Shown here piece after piece: positions 8,190 through 17,000 of a stretch of DNA of 64,000 nt (its first letter is position 1; each line of letters begins with the position of its first letter). A model generated the notes under the pieces. It did not search any database and was not told the DNA's origin. It was given only the letters and a program-made list of their open reading frames with translations. This DNA comes from Ottelia alismoides (taxonomy: Eukaryota; Streptophyta; Magnoliopsida; Alismatales; Hydrocharitaceae), in contig JAZKJV010011400.1 in assembly GCA_037367405.1 (NCBI GenBank), positions 6,756,501 to 6,820,500 of the forward strand, read 5' to 3'. Both the position numbers and the translations under genes were made by a program.

Positions 8190-9452
8190 ATGAGCGAGCG
8201 AATGATTATCGATGATGTGCGAGACCAATACGCTGGCGTTGCCAAGGGCGCACTATCCAACGAGTCGACGGCGGTCAGGTCCATCGCGTCGGCGTTTGGA
8301 TACTCAGAAGACGAACTCAATCAACTGCCAGCTGAAGCCAACATGGGCTTGTCTTGCGGCAACCCATTGGCACTAGCAGGCATCCGCGAAGGCGAAGTTG
8401 TCTTGGACCTTGGATGCGGCGGTGGCATGGATGTGTTTCTCGCCGCTCGCAAAGTAGGTGCGTCGGGTCGTGTCATCGGTATCGACATGACCTCAGAAAT
8501 GCTCCAACGAGCCCGCGCTGGCCAAGAGAAGCTCGGCCTGATAAACGTCGAGTTCCATCAATCAACCATCGATCAGTTGCCACTCCCCGAAAACTCTGTC
8601 GACTGTGTGATCAGCAACTGCGTGATCAATCTGGTACCCGATAAGTTGGCTGTGTTTCGTGAGATTCTGCGAGTGCTGAAACCAGGCGGACGCGTGGCAC
8701 TGAGCGATATGGCTCTCAAGCAAGAACTGCCGAGCGAAGTCAAGCAAAGTGTAGAAGCGTATGTCGGTTGCATCTCAGGTGCAATTCTCATCGACGAGTA
8801 TCGCAGCCAATTAGAACAAGCTGGCTTTACATCCGTGGTCGTGACCGACACAGGCGCAGACCTTAACGCTTATGCAATGGCCAGCGATGGCGGATGCTGT
8901 GGTGGCGGATCGTGCGGCACGGATGAAAAGTCTTTGCACCAGGGGCTTGCATCCGTCATGCAGTCGTTCGATGCGAATGCCTATGCCGCAAGCGTGAGAG
9001 TCCACGCATTGAAGCAGCCTTCGACCAATACCATAAACACCATCCCCGTTTTGAATCTTCAACCGATCTCTAAGGAGAAAAATATGAAATCTGTACAAGT
9101 CTATGACAAACCCATGTGCTGCTCGACTGGCGTCTGTGGTCCCGAAGTCGATCCCGTGTTGCCCAAGTTTGCGGCGGATCTCGATTGGCTTAAAAGCCAA
9201 GGGCACCACGTCGAGCGTTATAACCTCGCTCAACAACCACAAGCTTTTATCGAAAACAAAACCATCCACCAACTGTTGAGCACCGCTGGAACCGACTGCC
9301 TGCCAGTCGTCGTGCTTGATGGCGAGATTGTCAGCCGAACCGTTTATCCATCGCGCGAAGATCTCGCAGGCTGGGTTGCCAGTACGCCAGCGAAAAAACT
9401 TCTTCCCGTTAGCAATGCTGGCGGATGCTGTGGAACGAGTGGGTGTTGTTAA
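8190..9452 (+). CDS. arsM-arsD: Arsenite methyltransferase fused in frame to arsenite metallochaperone ArsD
   Basis: About 420 residues. Residues 1-240 are ArsM: SAM motif [13 protein letters not shown] at 69-81, with arsenic-ligand Cys at SCGNP (Cys56), VGCISG, and a [10 protein letters not shown] cluster. It methylates As(III) using SAM. Residues about 255-298 are linker. Residues 299-420 are a full-length ArsD. In ArsD numbering it has Cys12-Cys13-Cys18 ([10 protein letters not shown]) plus the C-terminal pairs in [10 protein letters not shown], the layout of well-studied ArsD proteins. The linker has no stop codon, but AAGGAG precedes an ATG at 9084, so both a fusion and free ArsD may be made. 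The start at 8190 is chosen for the AAGGAG-like site just upstream. ArsD hands arsenite to ArsA, encoded next. Confidence 0.88.
   Translation: MSERMIIDDVRDQYAGVAKGALSNESTAVRSIASAFGYSEDELNQLPAEANMGLSCGNPLALAGIREGEVVLDLGCGGGMDVFLAARKVGASGRVIGIDMTSEMLQRARAGQEKLGLINVEFHQSTIDQLPLPENSVDCVISNCVINLVPDKLAVFREILRVLKPGGRVALSDMALKQELPSEVKQSVEAYVGCISGAILIDEYRSQLEQAGFTSVVVTDTGADLNAYAMASDGGCCGGGSCGTDEKSLHQGLASVMQSFDANAYAASVRVHALKQPSTNTINTIPVLNLQPISKEKNMKSVQVYDKPMCCSTGVCGPEVDPVLPKFAADLDWLKSQGHHVERYNLAQQPQAFIENKTIHQLLSTAGTDCLPVVVLDGEIVSRTVYPSREDLAGWVASTPAKKLLPVSNAGGCCGTSGCC
9072..9077 (+). promoter_or_regulatory. Internal Shine-Dalgarno for a free ArsD
   Basis: AAGGAG lies six bases before the in-frame ATG at 9084, inside the arsM-arsD reading frame. 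The 122-residue product starting there has exactly the length and Cys numbering of stand-alone ArsD, so internal initiation is likely. Confidence 0.7.
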
Positions 9453-9519
9453 CAAAGCTCTGAGGAGTAGGGGGTAAGGCATAAGCGACTTCCTGCTCAC
9501 TCACAGTACCCCATCCTCC

Positions 9520-9589
9520 TTACACCTTACACCTTACACCTTACACCTTACACCTTACACCTTACTCCTTACACCTTACACCTTACTCC
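9520..9589. repeat. Ten 7-bp tandem repeats between arsD and arsA
   Basis: TTACACC is repeated ten times in a row; two units (9562-9568 and 9583-9589) read TTACTCC. The array ends 23 bases before the arsA start. It could change in copy number by slippage and alter spacing or message structure in front of arsA. Confidence 0.95.
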
Positions 9590-9612
9590 TTAACTACTGA
9601 CTCCCTACCATC

Positions 9613-11394
9613 ATGAAGTTTTTGGAACATCCAACCCGCAATCTTTTCTTCACAGGTAAAGGTGGTGTTGGCAAAACATCGGTGGCCTGTGCGACCGCAG
9701 TTAAGCTTGCTGATGCTGGGAAGAAGGTTCTGCTCGTCTCGACTGACCCGGCGTCCAATCTTGATGAAGTGCTGGGCGTAACTCTCGGAAACCATCCGAC
9801 CGCGATCCCAGCGATTGAGACGCTCTTCGCCATGAATCTTGATCCCGAGAAGTCGGCGGCCGAGTATCGCGAACGCATGGTTGGACCCTATCGAGGGTTA
9901 CTACCCGAAGCAGCCGTCAAGAGCATTGAGGAGCAATTCTCCGGATCATGCACGCTTGAGATCGCAGCTTTCGATGAGTTCTCTCGCTTGCTTGGTGATC
10001 GGGCGGCAACCGCTGAGTTCGACCATGTGATCTTCGATACAGCACCGACCGGTCACACTTTGCGATTGCTCACACTTCCATCGGCCTGGGATGGTTTCAT
10101 GGAACAGAACACCACAGGGACCAGTTGTTTGGGGCCTTTGGCTGGCTTGCAGGCACAGCAAAAGTTATATCAGGAGTCCGTCAAAGCCCTTGGCGATCCG
10201 GCAGTGACAACGCTCGTGCTCGTAGTCCGCGCCGAAGCCAGTGCGCTTCGCGAAGCGGCTCGTACCAGCGGTGAACTGGCTGAACTTGGAGTTCGCAATC
10301 AACACCTCGTCGTCAACGGTGTGTTCAACGCAATCGACTCAAGTGATCCTTACGCAGTTGCTTTGCAGCAGGGCGGGGCTTCGGCACTGGCAGCAACTCC
10401 CGAAAGCTTGAAAGCGTTTCCTCAGACCATTGTGCCGCTCAGTCCAGATGGCATACTTGGAATCGCCTCACTCCGTCACCTCGGTACCGTTGACTCCGCT
10501 GCATTGGATAGTGTTCATGAAGAAGGCATAGAGCGAGTTGTCGGACTGCCTTTACTCTCTGAATTGATCGATGATCTGGTTGCCCCAGGTCATGGGGTCA
10601 TTCTCGCGATGGGCAAAGGTGGTGTTGGCAAAACAACTGTCGCCGCCGCAGTCGCCGTGGCCATCGCAGAGCGCGGTTACGAAGTTCATCTAACTACAAC
10701 CGATCCTGCAGCGCACCTCGCAGCCGCGATGAATGATGAACGACTGCCCAACTTGTCGGTTAGCCGTATCGATCCGGAAGCAGAAACGGCCAGGTACTCT
10801 GCTGAAGTACTCGGTAAAGCCGGTGTAAACCTGGACGCTCAAGGCAAAGCACTTTTAGAAGAAGATTTGCGATCGCCGTGCACCGAAGAGATCGCTGTCT
10901 TCCGAGCCTTCGCCGATGCGGTTGCTGCGGGCACGAACAAGTTTGTGGTGCTCGATACCGCTCCCACCGGCCACACAGTTCTGTTGCTCGATTCGGCACT
11001 CGCTTACCACCGTGAAGTCACACGCCAGTCGAGCGAAATGCCGGCAGCCGTTGAAAACTTGCTTCCGCGTTTGAGAGATCCAGACTTCACGCGCGTATTG
11101 ATCGTCACGCTTCCAGAAGCTACTCCCGTGCATGAAGCGGCCGCCCTGCAGCAGGACTTGCGACGTGCCGAGATCGAGCCCTATGCATGGGTCATCAATC
11201 AAGTGCTTAGTCCATTACCGATTACTGATCCGCTGATGAAGCAGCGTCAATCGCATGAGCAGAAGTACTTGCGCGAAGTCAAAGAAGTCCAAGCCAGCCG
11301 CGTGGCGATCATTCCTTGGCAGCTTGAGCCGCCAGTCGGCCTTCAGGCTCTTAGCCGTCTGACTCATTCTGCATTAAACAGGGCAAAATCATAG
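9613..11394 (+). CDS. arsA: Arsenite efflux ATPase ArsA (two-domain)
   Basis: 593 residues with two homologous P-loop halves: GKGGVGKTS near residue 15 and GKGGVGKTT near residue 335. Both halves have the DTAPTGHT signature. The metalloid-binding cysteines fall at residues 113, 172 and 423, matching Cys113/172/422 of the classic plasmid-encoded ArsA. ArsA receives As(III) from ArsD and drives an ArsB-type (or Acr3) pump by ATP hydrolysis. No such pump gene follows; the next DNA is repeat and remnant sequence. The ATG at 9613 gives the family's usual N-terminus. Confidence 0.93.
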   Translation: MKFLEHPTRNLFFTGKGGVGKTSVACATAVKLADAGKKVLLVSTDPASNLDEVLGVTLGNHPTAIPAIETLFAMNLDPEKSAAEYRERMVGPYRGLLPEAAVKSIEEQFSGSCTLEIAAFDEFSRLLGDRAATAEFDHVIFDTAPTGHTLRLLTLPSAWDGFMEQNTTGTSCLGPLAGLQAQQKLYQESVKALGDPAVTTLVLVVRAEASALREAARTSGELAELGVRNQHLVVNGVFNAIDSSDPYAVALQQGGASALAATPESLKAFPQTIVPLSPDGILGIASLRHLGTVDSAALDSVHEEGIERVVGLPLLSELIDDLVAPGHGVILAMGKGGVGKTTVAAAVAVAIAERGYEVHLTTTDPAAHLAAAMNDERLPNLSVSRIDPEAETARYSAEVLGKAGVNLDAQGKALLEEDLRSPCTEEIAVFRAFADAVAAGTNKFVVLDTAPTGHTVLLLDSALAYHREVTRQSSEMPAAVENLLPRLRDPDFTRVLIVTLPEATPVHEAAALQQDLRRAEIEPYAWVINQVLSPLPITDPLMKQRQSHEQKYLREVKEVQASRVAIIPWQLEPPVGLQALSRLTHSALNRAKS

Positions 11395-11453
11395 GAAACG
11401 TCAACCTGCCCAATGCTCACAACCTCGGTAATGCCTTCAAGATCAAGAAAAAT

Positions 11454-11507
11454 GGGGTCAGGTCTCCAATTACGCAGATAATTGAGACCTGACACAGACC
11501 TGACCCC
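11454..11507. repeat. REP-like palindrome, family 1, copy 1
   Basis: The outer arms GGGGTCAGGTCT and AGACCTGACCCC flank an inner imperfect stem (GTCTCCAATTA / TAATTGAGAC). Further copies lie at 30754-30807 and 34130-34153, all with GATTTCT after the right arm. This resembles REP elements linked to IS200-like (RAYT) transposases, though no such transposase is in the window. It may also end arsA transcripts. Confidence 0.85.
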
Positions 11508-11516
11508 GATTTCTCT

Positions 11517-11758
11517 GGATCGAGTTTCATTCGTTTTGGTCGACTCGGCGGCATCGACTCCGCGTCCCACCAAACGAAGTCGCAACTCTTGCTGCAGAAG
11601 CGAAAATGGCTCGATAGCTCCACCAAAGTCTGAAAACGGCGCAGCGGCTCACCGGGCTCCGAGACCATCTGGTAGGCGACAAGCCTCAGTTCGGAGAGCA
11701 TCGACTCGAACACAAGTGCCAGATCTTCTTTGGTCGCATAGAAACGTATTTCCGGCAT
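11517..11758 (-). pseudogene. Hypothetical protein, 3' end lost at a REP element
   Basis: From the ATG at 11758 the frame reads MPEIRFYATKEDLALVFESM and continues for about 80 codons before running into the REP palindrome. I do not recognise the family. The abrupt change at the REP border, also seen at 30.8 kb, suggests truncation there. The extra codons read through the REP are probably meaningless. Confidence 0.4.
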
Positions 11759-11764
11759 AGTCAC

Positions 11765-12081
11765 TCAAACTAGATTAGTTGCCTGGTTGGTAAACTCGTC
11801 ATGGTTTCATGCTGCCAAACTGAATCACCCACGAGTAGATTCGCGGTTTTTTCGGTAGACCTTCGGTTTTCCGAAGTCACTCCAGCGTTGTGAAATACTC
11901 GAGCGATGGTTGATTAGTAAAGTATTCATCTGAAGGCCAACCGGTGCAGGCCTATCGCAAGCGCTAGGCCGGCGAATCAGTGTTTTGCGGCAACTGGACC
12001 TCAATCCCGCGTTTCCTAGTTTACCACGTATCGATTTGGCGGGCCGAAGATGATCCTTTGCGCTCTCCCTTGTAAGCAGGT
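11765..12081. other. No gene seen
   Basis: Non-coding by inspection. The only structure noted is a short inverted repeat (GGCCTA / TAGGCC, about 11955-11976). Confidence 0.5.
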
Positions 12082-12390
12082 TTCAGATACCCATCAAGAA
12101 TCTGCGTGACTTCGGCAACTCTCTATGCAGACCGGATGCTCTTTCAGCGGGCCATTGGAAATCTGGTGACCAACGCCATTGAGCATACGTCTCGCGGCGG
12201 GCAGATCACGCTGTCGGTCGACGCTCAAGAGGGCGAAGTAGCCGTATCTTTCACTGACACCGGATCTGGAATCGAGGAGAAACACCTTTCACGTGTGTTT
12301 GATCGACTCTATCGCGTCAGCGAGTCACGAGGGAATCAGAACTTTGGTCTTGGTCTCACACTTTTGTTGTTGGTGCGTGACTCGATTTGA
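12082..12390 (+). pseudogene. Sensor histidine kinase, ATPase-domain remnant
   Basis: The frame carries the HATPase core of a heavy-metal-type sensor kinase: N box NLVTNAIEHT, G1 DTGSGI, F box RVFDRLYRVSESR and G2 FGLGL. The sensor, membrane and phospho-acceptor His regions are missing upstream (stop at 12073). The C-terminus after GLGL is abnormal (TLLLLVRDSI). Similarity to CusS-like kinases suggests a lost metal-response system beside the arsenic genes. Confidence 0.72.
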
Positions 12391-12473
12391 TCGTACAATC
12401 GAGTGCGATACGCATGCCTCACCGTACATTGCAGCGATGTTACGGATTCATTGCCATATCCAGAGTCGAAATT

Positions 12474-12974
12474 ATGAAAAGTAAGTGTTGGGTGCGAGAG
12501 ACTTTGCGTTTCGGCTTTTGGCTTGGTGGAGTTTTGCTCTGGAGCGGAATTGCGGTAGCTGAAGACCATCCGGCCTTTCAACCGGTAAAAGAACTGTTCG
12601 CGGCGATGTCCAAACATGATGGCCAGGCCATGCATGAGCAGGCAACGGAAGACTTCCAGTTGCTCGAACATGGTGAAGTGTGGACGATGCAAAAGCTCGT
12701 GGATGCAGTCCAGCCCAAAGGCGGGCCCTATGAACGCAAGAATTTCTTCCAGCAGATTCGAGCCAGGCAGGAAGGCGACGTGGTCTGGCTCAGCTATTGG
12801 AACAAGGCTGAGATTCGTCGAAATGGCGGGCTGCTGACTTTCGTTTGGCTTGAAAGTGCAGTGATTGTGAGGGAAGCCGACCGCTGGAAGGTCCAACTCT
12901 TGCATTCGACTCGTTTGGAACCGGACAAGCACCCTAAGGACATTCAATGGGTTCAGTTTGAAGCAACGCCCTAG
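12474..12974 (+). CDS. Secreted NTF2/SnoaL-like protein
   Basis: 166 residues from the ATG at 12474. Residues 1-32 look like a signal peptide ending near AVAED. The rest fits the small cone-shaped NTF2-like fold used by SnoaL/DUF4440 proteins: an N-terminal helix HPAFQPVKELFAAMSKHDG, then strands ending in WKVQLLHSTRL. Function is unknown; such proteins often bind small ligands. A longer frame opens upstream at 12387, but the signal peptide favours 12474. Confidence 0.65.
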   Translation: MKSKCWVRETLRFGFWLGGVLLWSGIAVAEDHPAFQPVKELFAAMSKHDGQAMHEQATEDFQLLEHGEVWTMQKLVDAVQPKGGPYERKNFFQQIRARQEGDVVWLSYWNKAEIRRNGGLLTFVWLESAVIVREADRWKVQLLHSTRLEPDKHPKDIQWVQFEATP

Positions 12975-13019
12975 CCTCCGAGCCTGCGCGTAGATTGGCT
13001 GGTCCTGGATTGAGCACAA

Positions 13020-13670
13020 ATGTTCCAGCTACTTGTTTTTAGAAGCGCTGCATTAAGACTTGCTGTTCTCGCAATAGTTCTCCAACTGTGTCAATGTTTA
13101 GGTCGTCCTGGATCAATTTCCTCAAGGAATGTCAGCGTGGGCCTCGGTCGCGAATTGCAATTTGTTGTCAGTTACGCGCCGGAGAAAGACGAGAACGGCC
13201 GTGAAACTGGGAGCTTTGTGCCGGTGACTTTCAAGCTGAACGATGGCATAGCTCTGGAATTCAGCGGTACTCTCGACGACCAGCAAGAGAGTGTCGACTT
13301 GCGATTCAGAGTCACGCAATCGCATTTCGAGCGACTGGAACACTTCACGCTTGAATTACCCGTGGGGCCACGGCAGGTGGACCAGCCAATTTTTCAGTCC
13401 CATGATCTCACAAACAGGTGCCGAACCCCACTTAACAAAACAGTGGCACTATCTTCAGGACCAGAGGTTCGAGAGTCGATCGTACAGAAACCGCTTCCAC
13501 TGTTTGGGCAACTGCCTTGGGTGGGTAAGTCCTTGGAGTACGCGTCCAAATCCGTCGAGTCGGTGACCACGATCATTTTGGTTCGATGCGTCAGGGTAAC
13601 AGGTCAGTCGTTGCCCCATGACGCGCTGCAGACTACTAAACTACCAAACTCTTACTCCACCATTCGGTGA
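13020..13670 (+). CDS. Hypothetical exported protein, possibly related to secretin ends
   Basis: 216 residues. Residues 1-28 form a hydrophobic export signal. The middle is beta-rich (LGRELQFVVSYAPEKDENG, VDLRFRVTQ). Near residues 160-195 the pattern PLPLFGQLPWVGK followed by VESVTTIILVRCVRV resembles the lip and C-terminal strand of secretins, seen also in other planctomycete proteins. No secretion genes are nearby. The relationship is a weak inference. Confidence 0.45.
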   Translation: MFQLLVFRSAALRLAVLAIVLQLCQCLGRPGSISSRNVSVGLGRELQFVVSYAPEKDENGRETGSFVPVTFKLNDGIALEFSGTLDDQQESVDLRFRVTQSHFERLEHFTLELPVGPRQVDQPIFQSHDLTNRCRTPLNKTVALSSGPEVRESIVQKPLPLFGQLPWVGKSLEYASKSVESVTTIILVRCVRVTGQSLPHDALQTTKLPNSYSTIR

Positions 13671-14098
13671 GGTTGCGTAGTTCGTTTTGCCTCGCAAGAC
13701 GGTCTGCTTAGGAGTATCGTCGGTCACATCATCGTTGGCGACCCCCAAACATCTAAGCCACCTTCGCCAGGTGCATTACAGCTGAATGTCCATCGCTTGT
13801 CAGCGGTGGCTACGGGTGGCTGCTGGTCGCGAGTGCCTGAACTGGTCAGTTATCGTAAAAGGCTTTATGTGTAAAGTATCTGGCGGCGTGTGCGCCAATG
13901 TTCGTCGTTTTGTATATGGTCGGGCTTTCCGTAGACACGGATTTTCTCGTAAGTGCGAAATTCTGCTGGCAAAAGGAAAAATTTTTTTGGTTTCGCTGCA
14001 ATAAAGTTCAAGATTTCGGTTTCCTTTCAGTAGGCAACTCTTTCATCGCTGTCTAATCGCCACCAAACGAATCTCTATCATCACAATAGGTGCCCACA
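13671..14098. other. Intergenic region upstream of the large surface protein
   Basis: No convincing gene. An open frame at 13786-14004 (+) lacks family resemblance and a good ribosome site. The promoter of the 14.1 kb gene presumably lies here, but no clear -35/-10 pair was identified. Confidence 0.4.
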
Positions 14099-17000
14099 AT
14101 GTTTAAATACCATTCTCGCAAGTCGTTGTGTCGTGGGCTTTCCATTGCAAAGGCTCGCAATTCCCTGCGCAGGTTGGTGTGTTTGAATGGCTCGCAGGTG
14201 ACTCGTCCAGAACGGCTTCGTAGAATGACCGTTGAGCCGCTTGAGACTCGCAGGCTGCTGACATTTGCACCTGCGGTGAGTTTTGATGTAGGCGGTAGTC
14301 CGCGGTCTGTCGCAGCAGGTGACGTCAATGGCGATGGGAAACTCGACTTGGCAGTTCAGGATAGCTTGGGCAACCGTGTAAGCATCCTGCTGAATGATGG
14401 AAACGGTGGCTTTGCGCGCGATGCAGAGTTTTTCACTGGATTTGGACCTTTTTTGGCTGCATTCGCGGACTTCGATGGCGACCAGCAACTCGACCTGGCC
14501 GTCACGAATACGGGTGACGGCACCGTAAGCATACTGCGGAATAACGGAAGAGGGAGCTTTGTGGCAGGCAAGACGTTTCGTGTCGGAGGTTCCCCCACTT
14601 CGTTAGCTGTTGGTGATGTCGATGGCGACACCAAACCCGACCTGCTTATCGGGACTCAATTTACTTCTCGTGTCAACGTACTTATCAACATAGGAGACGG
14701 GGATTTTACAGCCTCGAGTTTTTTTAGCGGCCAAGGTGGTATCTCTTCAGTGACAGTTGGTGACTTCAATGACGACGAAAAGCTTGACATCGCAGTCTCG
14801 AGAGCAGCTGGCAGCCGCGTCGGCATATTGCTGGGTAAAGGTGATGGAAGTTTTGAAACCGCTAGAGATTTCAGCGTTGGGGTTGACCCTGTTTCAGTGA
14901 AGGCGGGTGACTTTGACGGCAACGGCACAATTGACCTGGTCACCTCAAATTTTCGTGGCAACACCGTGAGTGTTCTGTTAGGGAACGGACTTGGGGACTT
15001 TGCCACCGCGATGAATTTTGGCGTCGGAGACTCGCCAAATTCAGTCGCGGTGGCTGACTTCAACAGGGATGGCAAGCTTGACTTGGCGACCGCGAATTTA
15101 GATTCGGTCGACGTGAGTGTACTACTTGGCAACGGGGATGGTACGTTTGCCTCTTCGGAGAGATTGGCAATCCAGAGTAATCCGGTGGACGTGACCGTCG
15201 GCGATTTCAATGGTGACGGCAAGCCCGACTTGGCTACTTCGAATTTAGCCTCGAATTCATTTCCTGCCGCCGTCAGCGTGCTGATCAACTTGGGCAAACC
15301 GCCAGAGATCTCCACGAGCGTGTTCAGTATTCCAGAAGGCGGTACGCTGGTTCTCGGGGCTAGTAATCTCAAAGCAACTGACCCCGACAACGATCCTGCC
15401 ACGTTGACTTATACGGTCAGCGAAGTCACTGGCGGACAATTCGAGTTGGTTTCTGCTGCCGGTGTGGCAGTCACTACCTTCACTCAAGCTCAGGTCAACG
15501 CAGGTGCAGTACGGTTTGTGCAAGATGGGAGTGAAACAGCCATTGTCGGCTCGCTAAAGGTCAGCGACGATGTCGGAAACACAAGCACAGCACCACTGAG
15601 CATCACCGTTACCAACGTTGCGCCAAGCAACCTGTCGATAACAGTCTCACCGACGCCGATCGACGAGAACGGTTCGACTAGTATCAGCGGCTCGTTTGTC
15701 GATCCGGGCACTCTCGATACGCATACGGTGCTGATCAACTGGGGTGATGGATCGAGCGATACGCTCAACCTGGCTGCAGGTGTGCTCGTGATCCCATCGA
15801 CCAGCCATCAGTACAAGGACAATGGTAACTTTACGATCACTGTCACAGTAACTGATAAAGACAACGCTGTAACATCGACGACGGCCAGCGTGGTGGTGAA
15901 TAACGTCGCCCCAAGTAACGCATCGATAACCGTCTCGGCCACACCGATCAACGAGAACGGCTCGACCAGTATCAGTGGCTCGTTTGTCGATCCAGGGACT
16001 CTCGATGAGCATACAGTGCTGATCAATTGGGGTGATGGATCGAGCGATACGCTCAACCTGGCTGCAGGTGTGCTCGCGATTCCATCGACTAGCCATCAGT
16101 ACAAGGACAACGGTAACTTCACGATCACTGTCACAGTAACTGATAAAGACAACGCGTTTACATTGACTACGGCGAGCGTTGTTGTGAATAACGTTGCACC
16201 CAGCAATGCCTCGATAGTTGTCTCGGCCACACCGATTAACGAGAACGGCACGACCAGTATCAGTGGCTCGTTCGTTGATCCGGGGACTCTCGATACTCAT
16301 GCGGTGCTCATTGATTGGGGTGATGGATCGAGCGATACGCTAAGTCTGGCAGCCGGTGTACTCTCAATCCCATCGACCAGCCATCAGTACAAGGACAACG
16401 GTAATTTCACGATCACTGTCACAGTAACGGATAAAGACAACGCTGCAACTACGACGACTACCAGCGTAGTTGTGAATAACGTAGCTCCCGTTCTAGCCAA
16501 CCTGGTAGCCACCACGATCAATGAAAACGGCGTCACGACTTTGACCGGCACGATCACTGACCCAGGTACTCTGGATACGTTCACACTGGATGTGAACTGG
16601 GGTGATCCGCTCTCGCCGAACAATGTAGAGCGTTACACGTTTGCAGCAGGCACCACAACCTTCCGGCTCACACATCGGTACCTGGACGATAACCCGACAA
16701 GTTCCTCCAGCGATGTGTACTCTATCAACTTGACGATCACGGACAAAGACTCAGGGAGCACCAATGCTCAGACGACAGTAACCGTCAATAACGTCGCGCC
16801 AGTGATCACCTCTTTGACCAACGTCACTCCTGGCAGCTTCATTGGCATCAATCAGACAGTGACTCTCAATGGCTTGTTTACCGATGTTGGCACACTGGAT
16901 ACGTTCCGGGTTACGACAGACTGGGGCGATGGCTCGACTTCCACTGGTAGCGTCAATGCCTCCGGCGGCAGTGGTTCCTTCAGTAATGCTCGACGGTACA

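Noticed and set aside
13786..14004. 72-codon frame upstream of the giant surface protein
   Set aside because: No ribosome site, no family resemblance, atypical residues.
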